Source: Pelagibacteraceae bacterium AG-426-E17 (GTDB taxonomy: Bacteria > Pseudomonadota > Alphaproteobacteria > Pelagibacterales > Pelagibacteraceae). From it: a DNA stretch of 64,000 nucleotides. The stretch covers positions 1 through 64,000 of the forward strand of contig QCNP01000001.1 of NCBI GenBank assembly GCA_003210095.1. The letters are read 5' to 3'. A model generated the notes under the pieces. It was given only the letters and a program-made list of their open reading frames with translations. It did not search any database and had not been told where the DNA came from. The translations under genes were made by a program, and so were the position numbers. This document shows, piece after piece, positions 7,230 through 15,789 of the stretch (position 1 is its first letter; each line of letters starts with the position of its first letter).

Positions 7230-8660
7230 ATGAGTCAATTAGATGTAAAAATAGGCCCAAAAATTAAGTCTTTCAGACGGCAATTAGGGCTTCAAGCTAA
7301 CAAATTAGCTGAACAACTTGGAATTTCACCTAGTTACCTCAATTTAATAGAAAGTGGTAAAAGAAAAATCGATGGAGATCTACTTCTTAAAGTTTGTGAA
7401 GAGCTCAAAATAGAGTTATCAGATTTAACTAATAAATCAGATTTGAATTTAGTTAATGATATTTCGGAATTGCTAGATGATCAATTATTTGAAGATTTAG
7501 ATATTCTTGGTCCTGAAGTAAAAGATTTAGTAAATACTAACCCTAAAATAGCAAGAGCTTTAATCAAACTAGGAGATAATTATAAACAAAAAGACCATGA
7601 AATTATAAGTAAAGTTGAAACACTATCTGGCAAAATAATAGATAGTCGTAAAACTTCATTTCCAGGAGAAGTAATATCTGATTTTTTACAAGAGAAAAAA
7701 AATTATTTTCCAAAACTTGAAGAGTTTGCAAATAAAATTTTTGATAAAGTGCAATTAAATAATAGAACTAGATATGTTGCACTTTGTGATTTTTTAAGAA
7801 CAGAGTACTCAATTAATGTTAAAGATATTATTCCGCAAGAAGGAAAACCATTTTCAAAAATTTTTAACAAAAATAATAAAGAACTTCTCTTAAGTGAATA
7901 TAATTCATTAGAGACAAAAAAATTACATGCCGCAGCTCAAATAGCACAGGAAGGAGCTATAAATGAAATTAATGAGTATTTATCAGAATTTAAATTTCCC
8001 TCAGATGAGGCAAAAAGATTAACAAAAATAGCATTATTAAATTATTGTGCTGCGGCTATATTGATGCCTTACAAATTATTTCATTCTGAATGTAAAAAAT
8101 TAAAATACGATTTGGAATTACTACAAAATACATTTGCCACATCTTTTGAACAAGTAGCACATAGAGTAACTTGTCTGCAGGATCCTAAGTTACCTGGTAT
8201 ACCTTTTCATATGTTAAGAGTAGACATAGCTGGAAATATATCGAAAAGATTTTCTTTATCTGGTATTGAAATACCAAGATACGGTGGAGCATGTCCTAGA
8301 TGGAATGTCTATTCAGCCTTTACTAGACCTGGTGTCATTCAAGCAGCTGTGAGTAAAATGAGTAATGGAAAAAAATATGTTTGTATTGCTAAAACAGTGG
8401 AGAAAGGTGTTGGTAGATACGGAAGAAAGAAAAGTATGCTGTCTATTGGATTAGGTTGTGAAGCAAAATATGCAAAGGACTTTGTATACACAGAAAATTT
8501 AAATTTAAATGATAAAAAAACTGAAATACCAATTGGAGTATCTTGTAGAACTTGTGATAGGTTAGATTGTTCTCAAAGGGCATTTCCACCTCTTCATAAA
8601 AAATTTGATGTGGATATAGATACAAGAGGTGTTTCAGTCTACGTTAAAACAGATAAATAA
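7230..8660 (+). CDS. XRE-family transcriptional regulator of the ScfR/RamB type
   Basis: A 476-residue protein. An N-terminal HTH-XRE domain (residues about 9-65, with LAEQLGISPSYLNLIESGKR) is followed by a long domain typical of short-chain fatty acyl transcriptional regulators, ending in the conserved cysteine motif VSCRTCDRLDCSQRAFPP. Relatives RamB and PrpR control acetate, glyoxylate or propionate genes. It is divergent from aceA with two shared operators, so control of the glyoxylate shunt is the best inference. ATG 7230 has no clear Shine-Dalgarno sequence. It converges 2 bp from the iron ABC ATPase gene. Confidence 0.92.
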   Translation: MSQLDVKIGPKIKSFRRQLGLQANKLAEQLGISPSYLNLIESGKRKIDGDLLLKVCEELKIELSDLTNKSDLNLVNDISELLDDQLFEDLDILGPEVKDLVNTNPKIARALIKLGDNYKQKDHEIISKVETLSGKIIDSRKTSFPGEVISDFLQEKKNYFPKLEEFANKIFDKVQLNNRTRYVALCDFLRTEYSINVKDIIPQEGKPFSKIFNKNNKELLLSEYNSLETKKLHAAAQIAQEGAINEINEYLSEFKFPSDEAKRLTKIALLNYCAAAILMPYKLFHSECKKLKYDLELLQNTFATSFEQVAHRVTCLQDPKLPGIPFHMLRVDIAGNISKRFSLSGIEIPRYGGACPRWNVYSAFTRPGVIQAAVSKMSNGKKYVCIAKTVEKGVGRYGRKKSMLSIGLGCEAKYAKDFVYTENLNLNDKKTEIPIGVSCRTCDRLDCSQRAFPPLHKKFDVDIDTRGVSVYVKTDK

Positions 8661-8661
8661 T

Positions 8662-9717
8662 TTAAAAACAAACTAAATGATCGATATAAACTGGTTTTTT
8701 TATACCAAATTTTTCGTCTATATCGTGTTGGTGAACATGGTGAGAGTGAACAAAAACTGGTATTAAATTCCCTTTTTCTGTTCTAAGAGTATAAATAAAG
8801 TTTGTCCCTCTAAATTTTCTGTCTACCACATCAAATTTTAAGTTACTTTTATCGTCATGAATAAGATCTTCGGGTTGTAATAATAATTTAACATTTGAAC
8901 CAATTTCTTTAGGTTTAACAAATTTACCCTCTATCGTACCCAAATCATCATTTTCTAACGTATTTTTTCCAGTGACTTTGGCTGGTATTAAAATTCCTCT
9001 ATTTAAAAAGTTAACTACACTAACAGAATTTGGATAATGATAGACTTTATAAGGGTCATCAAACTGTTTTAATTTTTCATCTAAAATAACTCCGCATTTA
9101 TTACCCAAATAAAAAGCTTCATAAGAATCGTGGGTTACTACAATTGTCGTTATTTTTAAATTTTTTAAGATTTTTTTTAGTTGTATTTGTATTTCTTCCT
9201 TAAAGCTTTGATCAACGTTTGACAGTGGCTCATCTAAAAGTAATAAGTCTGGTTCAAATACTAGTGATCTAGCTAGAGAAACACGTTGCGCTTCACCAGC
9301 GCTTATTTGATGAGGAAATTTTTTTAAAACATTATTTAAATTTAACAATTTAATTATAAAATCCGGAATGATTTTTTTTGTTTTATTTTTGTTTCTATTT
9401 ACAGCTATTTTAATATTTTTTTCTACAGTATAGTGAGGAAATAAACAATTATCCTGAAAAGCTAATGATATATTTCTATTCTCTGGTTCGACATGATTGT
9501 CTTTTGAGGATATTAACTGTCCTTTTAAAAAAATTTCACCTTTATTAATTTTTTCGAGCCCTGCTATAGTTCTTAAAATTGTAGTTTTACCTATACCAGA
9601 AGGTCCTAAAAGACAAATTATATCTCCCTCATTTTCGATGGAAAAAGAAACGTTTTTTACTTTTTCAATTCCATCTACTGAAAAATTTACATTTTTTATT
9701 TCGAAAATATTTTTCAT
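8662..9717 (-). CDS. fbpC: Ferric iron ABC transporter ATP-binding protein
   Basis: A 351-residue ABC ATPase of the FbpC/PotA type. It shows Walker A GPSGIGKTT (about residues 36-44), signature ISAGEAQRVSLARSL, Walker B LLLLDEPLSNVD and the H-loop VVTHD. A C-terminal TOBE-like region (after residue 240) matches iron/polyamine importers. It energises import through the permease encoded immediately upstream (stop and start adjacent) and the periplasmic FbpA-like protein. It is last in the iron operon. Confidence 0.93.
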   Translation of the reverse strand: MKNIFEIKNVNFSVDGIEKVKNVSFSIENEGDIICLLGPSGIGKTTILRTIAGLEKINKGEIFLKGQLISSKDNHVEPENRNISLAFQDNCLFPHYTVEKNIKIAVNRNKNKTKKIIPDFIIKLLNLNNVLKKFPHQISAGEAQRVSLARSLVFEPDLLLLDEPLSNVDQSFKEEIQIQLKKILKNLKITTIVVTHDSYEAFYLGNKCGVILDEKLKQFDDPYKVYHYPNSVSVVNFLNRGILIPAKVTGKNTLENDDLGTIEGKFVKPKEIGSNVKLLLQPEDLIHDDKSNLKFDVVDRKFRGTNFIYTLRTEKGNLIPVFVHSHHVHQHDIDEKFGIKKPVYIDHLVCF

Positions 9718-10740
9718 TTAATCTCGCAATATAAACTTAGATGTTGATAAAATAAATACACTTGCAATTAATATTAAAATTAAAGACGGTGCAGCAGCTG
9801 CCTCTAATAAATCCTCAGATGCATATATATACGCAGTGGTTGCAAATGTCTCAAAATTAAATGGTCTTAAAATTAATGTAATTGGAAGCTCTCTAATTAT
9901 TTCAAGAGAAATTAAAATTGCCACAAATAAAACTGAATTCCTTAAATAAGGTATATGTATATTAACAAATGTTTTAATTTTTGAATAACCTAATAAATAC
10001 GCACTCTCATCAACAGAAAAATTAATTTTTTCGTACCCTGACTTTATACCATTACAAGCCAACGAATAAAATCTTATAAAATAAACTATAACAAGTCCTA
10101 GTATTGAACCAAAAAATATCTTTTTGATAGACTCAAATCCAAATAATTTTACAAAATTATTATCAAACCATGCAATAAAAGTAATAAATGCAATTGCTAA
10201 GATTACACCAGGTATTGCATATCCAGATATTGATAACGTATTCATTACATTTAATGGTTTGCTTTTTGAAACTCTCATTCCGTAATTAGATATAAATGAA
10301 AAAGTGATAAGCACTAAACTTGATAAAAAAACTAAATATAAAGTATTGTAAATTAGACTTAATACTTTTAAATCAAAAAGATTATCAGAATATATAATTG
10401 TCCAATACAGCATTTGGCTAAATGGAAATATGAAACTTAAAAAAAATATTATAAAGCAAAATATAAATGCTAAAAAACTTTTTCCTCCATCTAATTTATA
10501 TTTCTCTCGTTGTTTAAATCTACTCGATGAGTTTGAATGATATTTTGCTTGTTTTCTTGATAAATTTTCTAAAATGAATAAAGCAAAAATAAATAATAAT
10601 AAAAAGAACGAAAGCCTATTTGCAAACGCAAGGTCATCAAATGTTATCCAAGAATTATATATTCCAGTTGTTAGAGTGTTTATTGAAAAGAAGTCTACAG
10701 CACCAAATTCTGCTAATGTCTCCATTGCCACCAATGACAA
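9718..10740 (-). CDS. fbpB: Ferric iron ABC transporter permease, C-terminal part (frameshifted)
   Basis: A 340-residue reading frame starting at an internal Met, covering the end of the first permease half (METLAEFGAVDFF is an FbpB-type landmark) and the whole second half with its EAA-like loop (DESAYLLGYSKIKTFVNIHIPYL). The N-terminal 190 residues lie in another frame at 10760-11332. Translation of the junction with one T removed from the T7 run (10784-10790) gives continuous FbpB sequence (AFLQVILPSARPAIVAG). A joined protein would have 537 residues, normal for FbpB. Confidence 0.8.
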   Translation of the reverse strand: MSLVAMETLAEFGAVDFFSINTLTTGIYNSWITFDDLAFANRLSFFLLLFIFALFILENLSRKQAKYHSNSSSRFKQREKYKLDGGKSFLAFIFCFIIFFLSFIFPFSQMLYWTIIYSDNLFDLKVLSLIYNTLYLVFLSSLVLITFSFISNYGMRVSKSKPLNVMNTLSISGYAIPGVILAIAFITFIAWFDNNFVKLFGFESIKKIFFGSILGLVIVYFIRFYSLACNGIKSGYEKINFSVDESAYLLGYSKIKTFVNIHIPYLRNSVLFVAILISLEIIRELPITLILRPFNFETFATTAYIYASEDLLEAAAAPSLILILIASVFILSTSKFILRD

Positions 10741-10759
10741 TCCAGCAACTATTGCAGGT

Positions 10760-11332
10760 CTAGCAGATGGTAAAATAACCTGTAAAAAAAGCCCTTATTT
10801 TAGAAAATCCCAAATTTTTACTTAAGTCTATTAAATTTTGAGATTGATATAAAAAAGATGCTCTTGCCAGAATATATACATAGGCAAACAAAGAAAAGGA
10901 TAATGATAGTATTGCTCCCAACATTCCACTAAATTTCGGTATATGTTTATTGTATTCCCCCTCACCAAATAAATTTTTAAGAATTGTAAAAGCAGTTCCG
11001 TAATTATCAAAAAAAGCAAAAATAGAGTATGCATAAATATACGGAGGAACAGCAAAAGATAATATTAGAGCCCATTTAAAAAAATTACTTCCTGGAAAAT
11101 CATAAAAAGAAACAAGATAAGCTGTGCCTGTTCCAAATATAAATGTTAAAATCAAAACTCCAAATAATAAAATTGCAGAATTATATATATATTCAAGTAA
11201 AAAGGTTTCTTTTAAAATTTTATAATATTCTGATGTCTCCTCAAAAAAACTGAAAGAAACAGTTGCTATAGGAATTAAAACTACAAAAGAGATGAGAAAA
11301 GAGCTTAAGTACCAAATATTAATTTTTTTCAT
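10760..11332 (-). CDS. fbpB: Ferric iron ABC transporter permease, N-terminal part (frameshifted)
   Basis: A 190-residue frame with the N-terminal membrane segments of FbpB (SFLISFVVLIPIATVSFSFF onward) and the first EAA-like loop start (DLSKNLGFSKIRAFF). The frame is lost right after a run of seven T on the coding strand (10784-10790) and ends at FTGYFTIC. The next frame continues the protein (see the C-terminal entry). The cause could be a homopolymer sequencing error, a real mutation, or slippage on U7. The start ATG at 11330-11332 lies 31 bp after a hairpin in the intergenic region. Confidence 0.8.
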   Translation of the reverse strand: MKKINIWYLSSFLISFVVLIPIATVSFSFFEETSEYYKILKETFLLEYIYNSAILLFGVLILTFIFGTGTAYLVSFYDFPGSNFFKWALILSFAVPPYIYAYSIFAFFDNYGTAFTILKNLFGEGEYNKHIPKFSGMLGAILSLSFSLFAYVYILARASFLYQSQNLIDLSKNLGFSKIRAFFTGYFTIC

Positions 11333-11363
11333 ATTATAATCCGCCTTATAATCATGAAATCAA

Positions 11364-11397
11364 ATATGCCCATGGAGGAGATCGTCCACGGGCATAT
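11364..11397 (-). other. Intergenic hairpin inside the iron operon
   Basis: ATATGCCC[A/G]TGGA arms (11364-11376 and 11385-11397) form a 13-bp stem with one G-U pair on the minus strand and an 8-nt loop. It lies between the Cys-rich microprotein and fbpB and has no U tract after it. Such hairpins often stabilise or partly terminate the upstream transcript, giving more binding protein than permease. That role is inference. Confidence 0.6.
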
Positions 11398-11411
11398 AAT
11401 CAAGAAATTAT

Positions 11412-11582
11412 CTAAAAATCAAAAACCTTTAGTATGTGCGGAACCTCCTTATCTTTAATATCAGATAAATCTCTTTTATTTATTCTGTCATTGATTTTTT
11501 TACACTCTGAAAGACACGGTGAGCATCCTTTAGAAGATTTATTATAATCTATTTCAGAAATAAATTCTTTTTTATCTTTCAT
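11412..11582 (-). CDS. 56-residue Cys-rich microprotein in the iron operon
   Basis: ATG (11580-11582) to TAG (11412-11414) encodes 56 residues with no signal peptide. The one striking feature is KGCSPCLSECKK, with Cys at 20, 23 and 27 (CX2CX3C); the rest is charged. The start lies 1 bp after the fbpA stop, and a GC-relatively-rich hairpin follows the stop. That spacing argues for translation coupled to fbpA. Possible roles are metal or Fe-S binding, or a redox adaptor, but I recognise no family. Confidence 0.7.
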   Translation of the reverse strand: MKDKKEFISEIDYNKSSKGCSPCLSECKKINDRINKRDLSDIKDKEVPHILKVFDF

Positions 11583-11583
11583 A

Positions 11584-12609
11584 TTATTTCCAACCAGCTG
11601 CTGTCATTACTTCTAATGCATCAGCTTGTTTAGCACCATAACTTGAAACTTTAGTTTTTAGATCTTGTTTAAAATCTAATCCTATATTGTTCACAACCAG
11701 CGGGCTCGGGGAAACACCATCGATCATTGGAAACTCAAAAGTATTATTTGTAAAGTGTTCTTGAGCTTCTGGAGTTAATAAAAACTCTACAAGTTTAATC
11801 GCATTTGATTTATTAGCTGCACCTTTTACTAAAGCAGCACAACTAATATTCATATGTGTTCCTCTATCATTTTGGTTAGGAAAGAAAGCTTTTACTTTTT
11901 TTGCAGCAGCTTGTTGCTCTGCTCCTTTGTTTCCTGATAACATTAATGCTAGATAATATGTATTAGCAACAGCAATATCTGCTTCACCAGCAGCAACGGC
12001 CATAATTTGAGCTCGGTCATTTCCAGTTGGTGTTCTAGCCATGTTTGCAACAACACCTTTTGCCCAATCAGCTGTAACTTTTTTACCATTATTTTTAACT
12101 AATGATGCTACAAGTGATTTATTATAAATGTTACCTGATGCTCTAATTACCAATCTACCCTTCCATTTCGGATCAGCTAAACTTTCGTAAGTTAAACCAG
12201 ACAACTCCGCACCTGATACTCTATCTGGAGCGTAGTAAACAATTCTTGCTCTTTTAGCAATTCCTGTCCAATGGTTAGTTCTAAAGTTTGACGGAACGGC
12301 TGCTTTTATTGCAGGTGAAATTAAACCACCTTGCGTCATTCCTTTTGCCTTGAATGCTCCACATCTACCAGCATCAGCTGTGATGTAAAGATCAGCGGAA
12401 GAATCTGCTCCCTCTTCAATCATTCTTTTTTCGAGAGCTCCTGCTTTTCCGTTTATTAAATTAACTTTAATTCCAGTTTTGTTTGTAAACTTACTGTAAA
12501 GTTCTGCGTCTGCTTTATAATGTCTTGCATTAAAGATATTAACTTCAGCAGCTATCGTTAAACTAGAAATGAAAGTTAAAAGTATCGTGTATATACTTAT
12601 TTTTTTCAT
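11584..12609 (-). CDS. fbpA: Periplasmic ferric iron-binding protein, FbpA/FutA type
   Basis: A 341-residue class II periplasmic binding protein. The signal peptide ends near TIAAEV; then NIFNARHYKADAELYSKF is the N-terminal iron-binding segment, and NTYYLALML carries the Tyr-Tyr pair that binds Fe3+ in this family. It delivers ferric iron to the FbpBC transporter. It is preceded by three tandem Fur-box-like repeats and an AAGAAGGG ribosome site. First gene of the operon fbpA - microprotein - fbpB - fbpC. Confidence 0.95.
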   Translation of the reverse strand: MKKISIYTILLTFISSLTIAAEVNIFNARHYKADAELYSKFTNKTGIKVNLINGKAGALEKRMIEEGADSSADLYITADAGRCGAFKAKGMTQGGLISPAIKAAVPSNFRTNHWTGIAKRARIVYYAPDRVSGAELSGLTYESLADPKWKGRLVIRASGNIYNKSLVASLVKNNGKKVTADWAKGVVANMARTPTGNDRAQIMAVAAGEADIAVANTYYLALMLSGNKGAEQQAAAKKVKAFFPNQNDRGTHMNISCAALVKGAANKSNAIKLVEFLLTPEAQEHFTNNTFEFPMIDGVSPSPLVVNNIGLDFKQDLKTKVSSYGAKQADALEVMTAAGWK

Positions 12610-12643
12610 TATATTAATTACCCTTCTTCCGTACTATTGATAA

Positions 12644-12697
12644 TGAGAATTAATCTCATTGAAAATGATAATTAATCTCACTGATAATGATTATCAA
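12644..12697 (-). promoter_or_regulatory. Three tandem Fur boxes over the fbpA promoter
   Basis: TGATAATGATTATCA (12682-12696) is a perfect 7-1-7 Fur-type palindrome. Two related repeats, TGATAATTAATCTCA (12666-12680) and TGAGAATTAATCTCA (12644-12658), follow. On the minus strand, TTGATA (complement of 12692-12697), a 17-bp spacer and TAATTA (complement of 12669-12674) make a promoter whose -35 and -10 fall inside boxes 3 and 2. Iron-dependent repression of fbpA by Fur (or an alphaproteobacterial Fur-like protein) is strongly suggested. Confidence 0.85.
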
Positions 12698-12706
12698 TCG
12701 CATATA

Positions 12707-12722
12707 TTGACGCAGGCGTCAA
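12707..12722. repeat. GC-richer inverted repeat between lysR and the Fur boxes
   Basis: TTGACGC / GCGTCAA (7-bp arms, 2-nt centre AG) lies 7 bp past the LysR gene stop. It could be a short terminator for the LysR transcript, though the minus-strand tail (TATATGCG) is a poor U tract, or a regulator site upstream of fbpA. The two-base centre is too tight for a normal hairpin loop, which favours a DNA-level site. Confidence 0.35.
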
Positions 12723-12729
12723 GCGATAT

Positions 12730-13620
12730 TTAAAATTCCCACTCTGAGATTTTGCTATATAGAAAGTTTCTGAAAGCCTGAACTCTAGCTACATTTTTCA
12801 TTGATTGTGGATAAACGAAATGGGCCTCAGTTATTGGGCCTTCTACATTTGGTAAAACCTTTACAATGTTAGGTTGATTCACTGTAATGTAATCTGGCAA
12901 AGCTGCTAAACCCACTCCACTTTGAACAGCTAACAACAAGCCATAAACGCTGTTTACTTTCATTACAGTCTTCCTTTTTTTATTATCTTTAGTGCCTAAT
13001 TTTAAGGCCCAATCAGGATTATAAACTGGTGAAGGAGCACCTCTTCCAAATGATATAAAAGAGTGTTTGTTTAAATCGCTTATATTTTTGGGAAAACCGT
13101 TTTTCTCCAAATATTTTGGGGAACCATAAATATGGTAATTTATATCTATTAACTTTTTTTGAATATAATTCAATTGTTTAGGTCTTCTCATAAAGATACC
13201 AATATCCGCCTGTCTGGTACTTAGGTCTAACTCTTTATCATCAAAAATTAGCTCTACTTCTATATCTGGATTTAATTGCATGAATTCTTGAATTCTTGGA
13301 GTTAGCCATGTTGTGCCAAAACTTACTACTGTTGTTACTGTTAATTTACCACTTGGTTTATTTTTTTGGTCTCCTAATGAGGTTTCAACCTCTTTAAGTT
13401 TGCTTATTACTTCATGGGCGGTTTTAAATACGTATTCCCCGTTTTCTGTTAAAGTAAGACCTCTTGCGTGTCTTTCAAAAAGTTTAACTTTAAGATCTTC
13501 CTCTAGGGATTGAATTTGTCTACTAATTGCTGATTGACTTAGATTAAGGTTAACTGTCGCGCTAGTAAAACTTCCCGCTTCTGCAACTGCATGAAATATT
13601 TTTAATTTATCCCAATCCAT
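12730..13620 (-). CDS. LysR-family transcriptional regulator
   Basis: A 296-residue LTTR. The HTH (SFTSATVNLNLSQSAISRQI, residues about 17-36) is followed by the LysR substrate-binding fold, including LTVTTVVSFGTTWLTPRI and the loop SGVGLAALPDY. Its effector is unknown. The ATG overlaps the stop of the AcuI-like reductase gene by 1 bp, so the two form an operon; it may control that operon, or fbpA downstream, but no site shows this. Confidence 0.92.
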   Translation of the reverse strand: MDWDKLKIFHAVAEAGSFTSATVNLNLSQSAISRQIQSLEEDLKVKLFERHARGLTLTENGEYVFKTAHEVISKLKEVETSLGDQKNKPSGKLTVTTVVSFGTTWLTPRIQEFMQLNPDIEVELIFDDKELDLSTRQADIGIFMRRPKQLNYIQKKLIDINYHIYGSPKYLEKNGFPKNISDLNKHSFISFGRGAPSPVYNPDWALKLGTKDNKKRKTVMKVNSVYGLLLAVQSGVGLAALPDYITVNQPNIVKVLPNVEGPITEAHFVYPQSMKNVARVQAFRNFLYSKISEWEF

Positions 13621-14621
13621 TATTTGTTGACATTAATGATGTATCTTCCTGAGGTTTTGCCCTCAAGCATTTTAGGAAATTCAACTAAAAGTTGTTCAAG
13701 GCTTAATTCTTTAATTGATTTATTCAATAAATCAAAATCAATTAGTTTTGAAACTTCATCCCACAAAAATTCTCGTCTTTTTATCGATACACTTACAGAG
13801 TCAATACCCCAAAGTTTTACACCTCTAATTATAAAAGGCATTACAGTAGTATTTAATTTAATACTAGATGCATTCCCGCAGGCAGCAACAATTCCATTTG
13901 GTTTAACATGGGTTAAAATATTTGCTAAAATATTACCACCAACAGTATCAACTGCACCATCATACAATCCTTTATCTAGTGGTCTTGCCTCTTTATCTAA
14001 ATCGCCAGATTTTATAATATTTTTAGCACCTAATGATTTAAGATAATCTTCGTTTGGTTTTGTTGTTGCGGCTGTAACATTACAGCCCATTTTACTTAAT
14101 ATCATGACTGCAATACTACCAACTCCACCGGAAGCACCTGTTACAATAACATCATTTACTTTTTCTCCTAATAGTAAAACTTCTCTAGTTTGTTTGGTTG
14201 TGAATGCACATTGAATTGCTGTCATTCCTGCAGTTCCAAGCATCATTGCTTGTCTGGATGTGATGCCTTTTGGTTTTTTAACTAAGAAGTTTGAATTAAC
14301 TTTTGCATATTGAGAATATCCACCAAAATAGATTTCACCAACTCTCCAACCGGTTTGGATTATTTCATCACCCTCTTTAAATTTATCGCTTGCACTTTCA
14401 ACAACAGTTCCTGAAAAATCTATACCAGGAATATGTGGAAATTCTTTTACTAATCTAGCTCCATTTTTTAAAATCAAAGCATCTTTAAAATTTAATGTTG
14501 AATAATCGACTTTAACTAAAACATCACCATGTTTTAAAAAAGACCTTTCTATAGTTTTGATTTCTCTTGTAAATTTTTCACCTTCTTGATTTACAATTAA
14601 CGCTTTAAAATTATTAGACAT
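13620..14621 (-). CDS. acuI: Medium-chain quinone-oxidoreductase family protein, AcuI/YhdH (acrylyl-CoA reductase-like)
   Basis: A 333-residue zinc-independent MDR protein: STLNFKDALILKNGARLVKEF and PGIDFSGTV are typical of the YhdH/AcuI subgroup, and VIVTGASGGVGSIAVMIL is the NADPH-binding Rossmann motif. AcuI reduces acryloyl-CoA to propionyl-CoA and detoxifies acrylate made from DMSP. SAR11 lives on DMSP, so that role fits, but other enoyl or quinone substrates cannot be excluded. Located 17 bp downstream of folE and overlapping lysR by 1 bp. Confidence 0.85.
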   Translation of the reverse strand: MSNNFKALIVNQEGEKFTREIKTIERSFLKHGDVLVKVDYSTLNFKDALILKNGARLVKEFPHIPGIDFSGTVVESASDKFKEGDEIIQTGWRVGEIYFGGYSQYAKVNSNFLVKKPKGITSRQAMMLGTAGMTAIQCAFTTKQTREVLLLGEKVNDVIVTGASGGVGSIAVMILSKMGCNVTAATTKPNEDYLKSLGAKNIIKSGDLDKEARPLDKGLYDGAVDTVGGNILANILTHVKPNGIVAACGNASSIKLNTTVMPFIIRGVKLWGIDSVSVSIKRREFLWDEVSKLIDFDLLNKSIKELSLEQLLVEFPKMLEGKTSGRYIINVNK

Positions 14622-14638
14622 TAGTTTTTAGAGATTTA

Positions 14639-15247
14639 TTAAATTTTGCTACTAATAAATCGTAAATATCTATTTTGGCAAGCCAAGTCGTCTTTAAATT
14701 TACCTAAATAATAATTAGTTATAGTCGTAGCTTGTTCCTTCCTGATTCCTCTAGTTGTCATACATTGATGAGTAGCGTTTATAGAAACTGCCACACCTTT
14801 TGCTTGCAAAGCATCCATTAATGTTGTTGCGATCTGTTTTGTCAATCTCTCTTGAGTTTGCATTCTTCTTGCAAATACTTCTACTACTCTTGCAAGCTTA
14901 CTTAATCCTACTACTCTCTCATTTGGTATATAAGCTACGTGCGCAATTCCAATGATTGGTGCCATATGATGTTCACAATGGCTTTGAACAGATATATTTT
15001 TTTGAATAACCATATCATTATATCCTTCGACATCTCCAAAAGTTTTGCTTAAAATTTTATTTGGATCTTCTTTATATCCCTTAAAATATTCTCTATAAGC
15101 TTTTAAAACCCTTTTAGGAGTTTCAAGCAATCCCTCTCTATTTGGATCTTCACCAATCCATTTTAATATTTTAATATAAGCCTCTTCCGCCTCTTTATCT
15201 GAAACTTCATTGCTTAGTGGCTTATTTTGCTCTTTAATTAATTTCAT
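14639..15247 (-). CDS. folE: GTP cyclohydrolase I
   Basis: A 202-residue FolE type IA enzyme, converting GTP to 7,8-dihydroneopterin triphosphate for folate. The zinc and active-site region SVQSHCEHHMAPIIG is intact, as is the later ATHQCMTTRGI, which supplies the second zinc Cys. Folate supply matters for the many THF-dependent enzymes of this window. It is divergent from hisI, with a 74-bp promoter gap. Confidence 0.96.
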   Translation of the reverse strand: MKLIKEQNKPLSNEVSDKEAEEAYIKILKWIGEDPNREGLLETPKRVLKAYREYFKGYKEDPNKILSKTFGDVEGYNDMVIQKNISVQSHCEHHMAPIIGIAHVAYIPNERVVGLSKLARVVEVFARRMQTQERLTKQIATTLMDALQAKGVAVSINATHQCMTTRGIRKEQATTITNYYLGKFKDDLACQNRYLRFISSKI

Positions 15248-15321
15248 CGAACCAGTTATATATATAATTTAGCATTTTTAAAATATTTATTATAATTATT
15301 ATATGCTAAATACTTCTTAAA

Positions 15322-15789
15322 ATGTTTAAAAAAAGAGAAAATGTCACAGAAATAGAAGAAGGAGATTTATTATCACCTAAATTTGATAATGACGGATTAA
15401 TCCCTGTAATTACAACATGTATAAATACAAAAGAAATTTTAATGCATGGTTATATGAATGTTGAGGCCCTAAAAAAAACTATTGAGACAAAAGAAGCACA
15501 TTACTGGAGCAGATCTAGAAATCAGATTTGGCATAAAGGTCAAACAAGTGGTTTTGTTCAAAAAGTAATTGAAATAAGAATTGATGATGATCAAGATGCA
15601 GTTTGGTTATCAGTAGATATTGGTAATGGATCGAGTTGTCATGTTGGATACAGATCTTGTTTTTATAGATCTTTACCGCTTGGTAAAATTAATAATGCAA
15701 AAGAAGTAAAATTAAAATTTGAGGAAAAAAATAAAAAATTTGATCCAGACCAAGTTTATAAAGGGCAACCAAATCCGACCAAAATTTAA
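15322..15789 (+). CDS. hisI: Phosphoribosyl-AMP cyclohydrolase
   Basis: A 155-residue single-domain HisI for the third step of histidine synthesis. The core carries MHGYMNVEALKKTIET, AHYWSRSRNQIWHKGQTSG and SSCHVGYRSCFYR, which includes the zinc ligands. It is not fused to HisE and is not in a his operon here. The DUF2237 gene begins at the base after its stop codon. Confidence 0.94.
   Translation: MFKKRENVTEIEEGDLLSPKFDNDGLIPVITTCINTKEILMHGYMNVEALKKTIETKEAHYWSRSRNQIWHKGQTSGFVQKVIEIRIDDDQDAVWLSVDIGNGSSCHVGYRSCFYRSLPLGKINNAKEVKLKFEEKNKKFDPDQVYKGQPNPTKI

Noticed and set aside
10784-10790. Classic -1 ribosomal frameshift in the iron permease
   Set aside because: The T7 run fits a slippery site, but a -1 shift gives a frame that soon stops; only a +1 shift or loss of one T restores FbpB.
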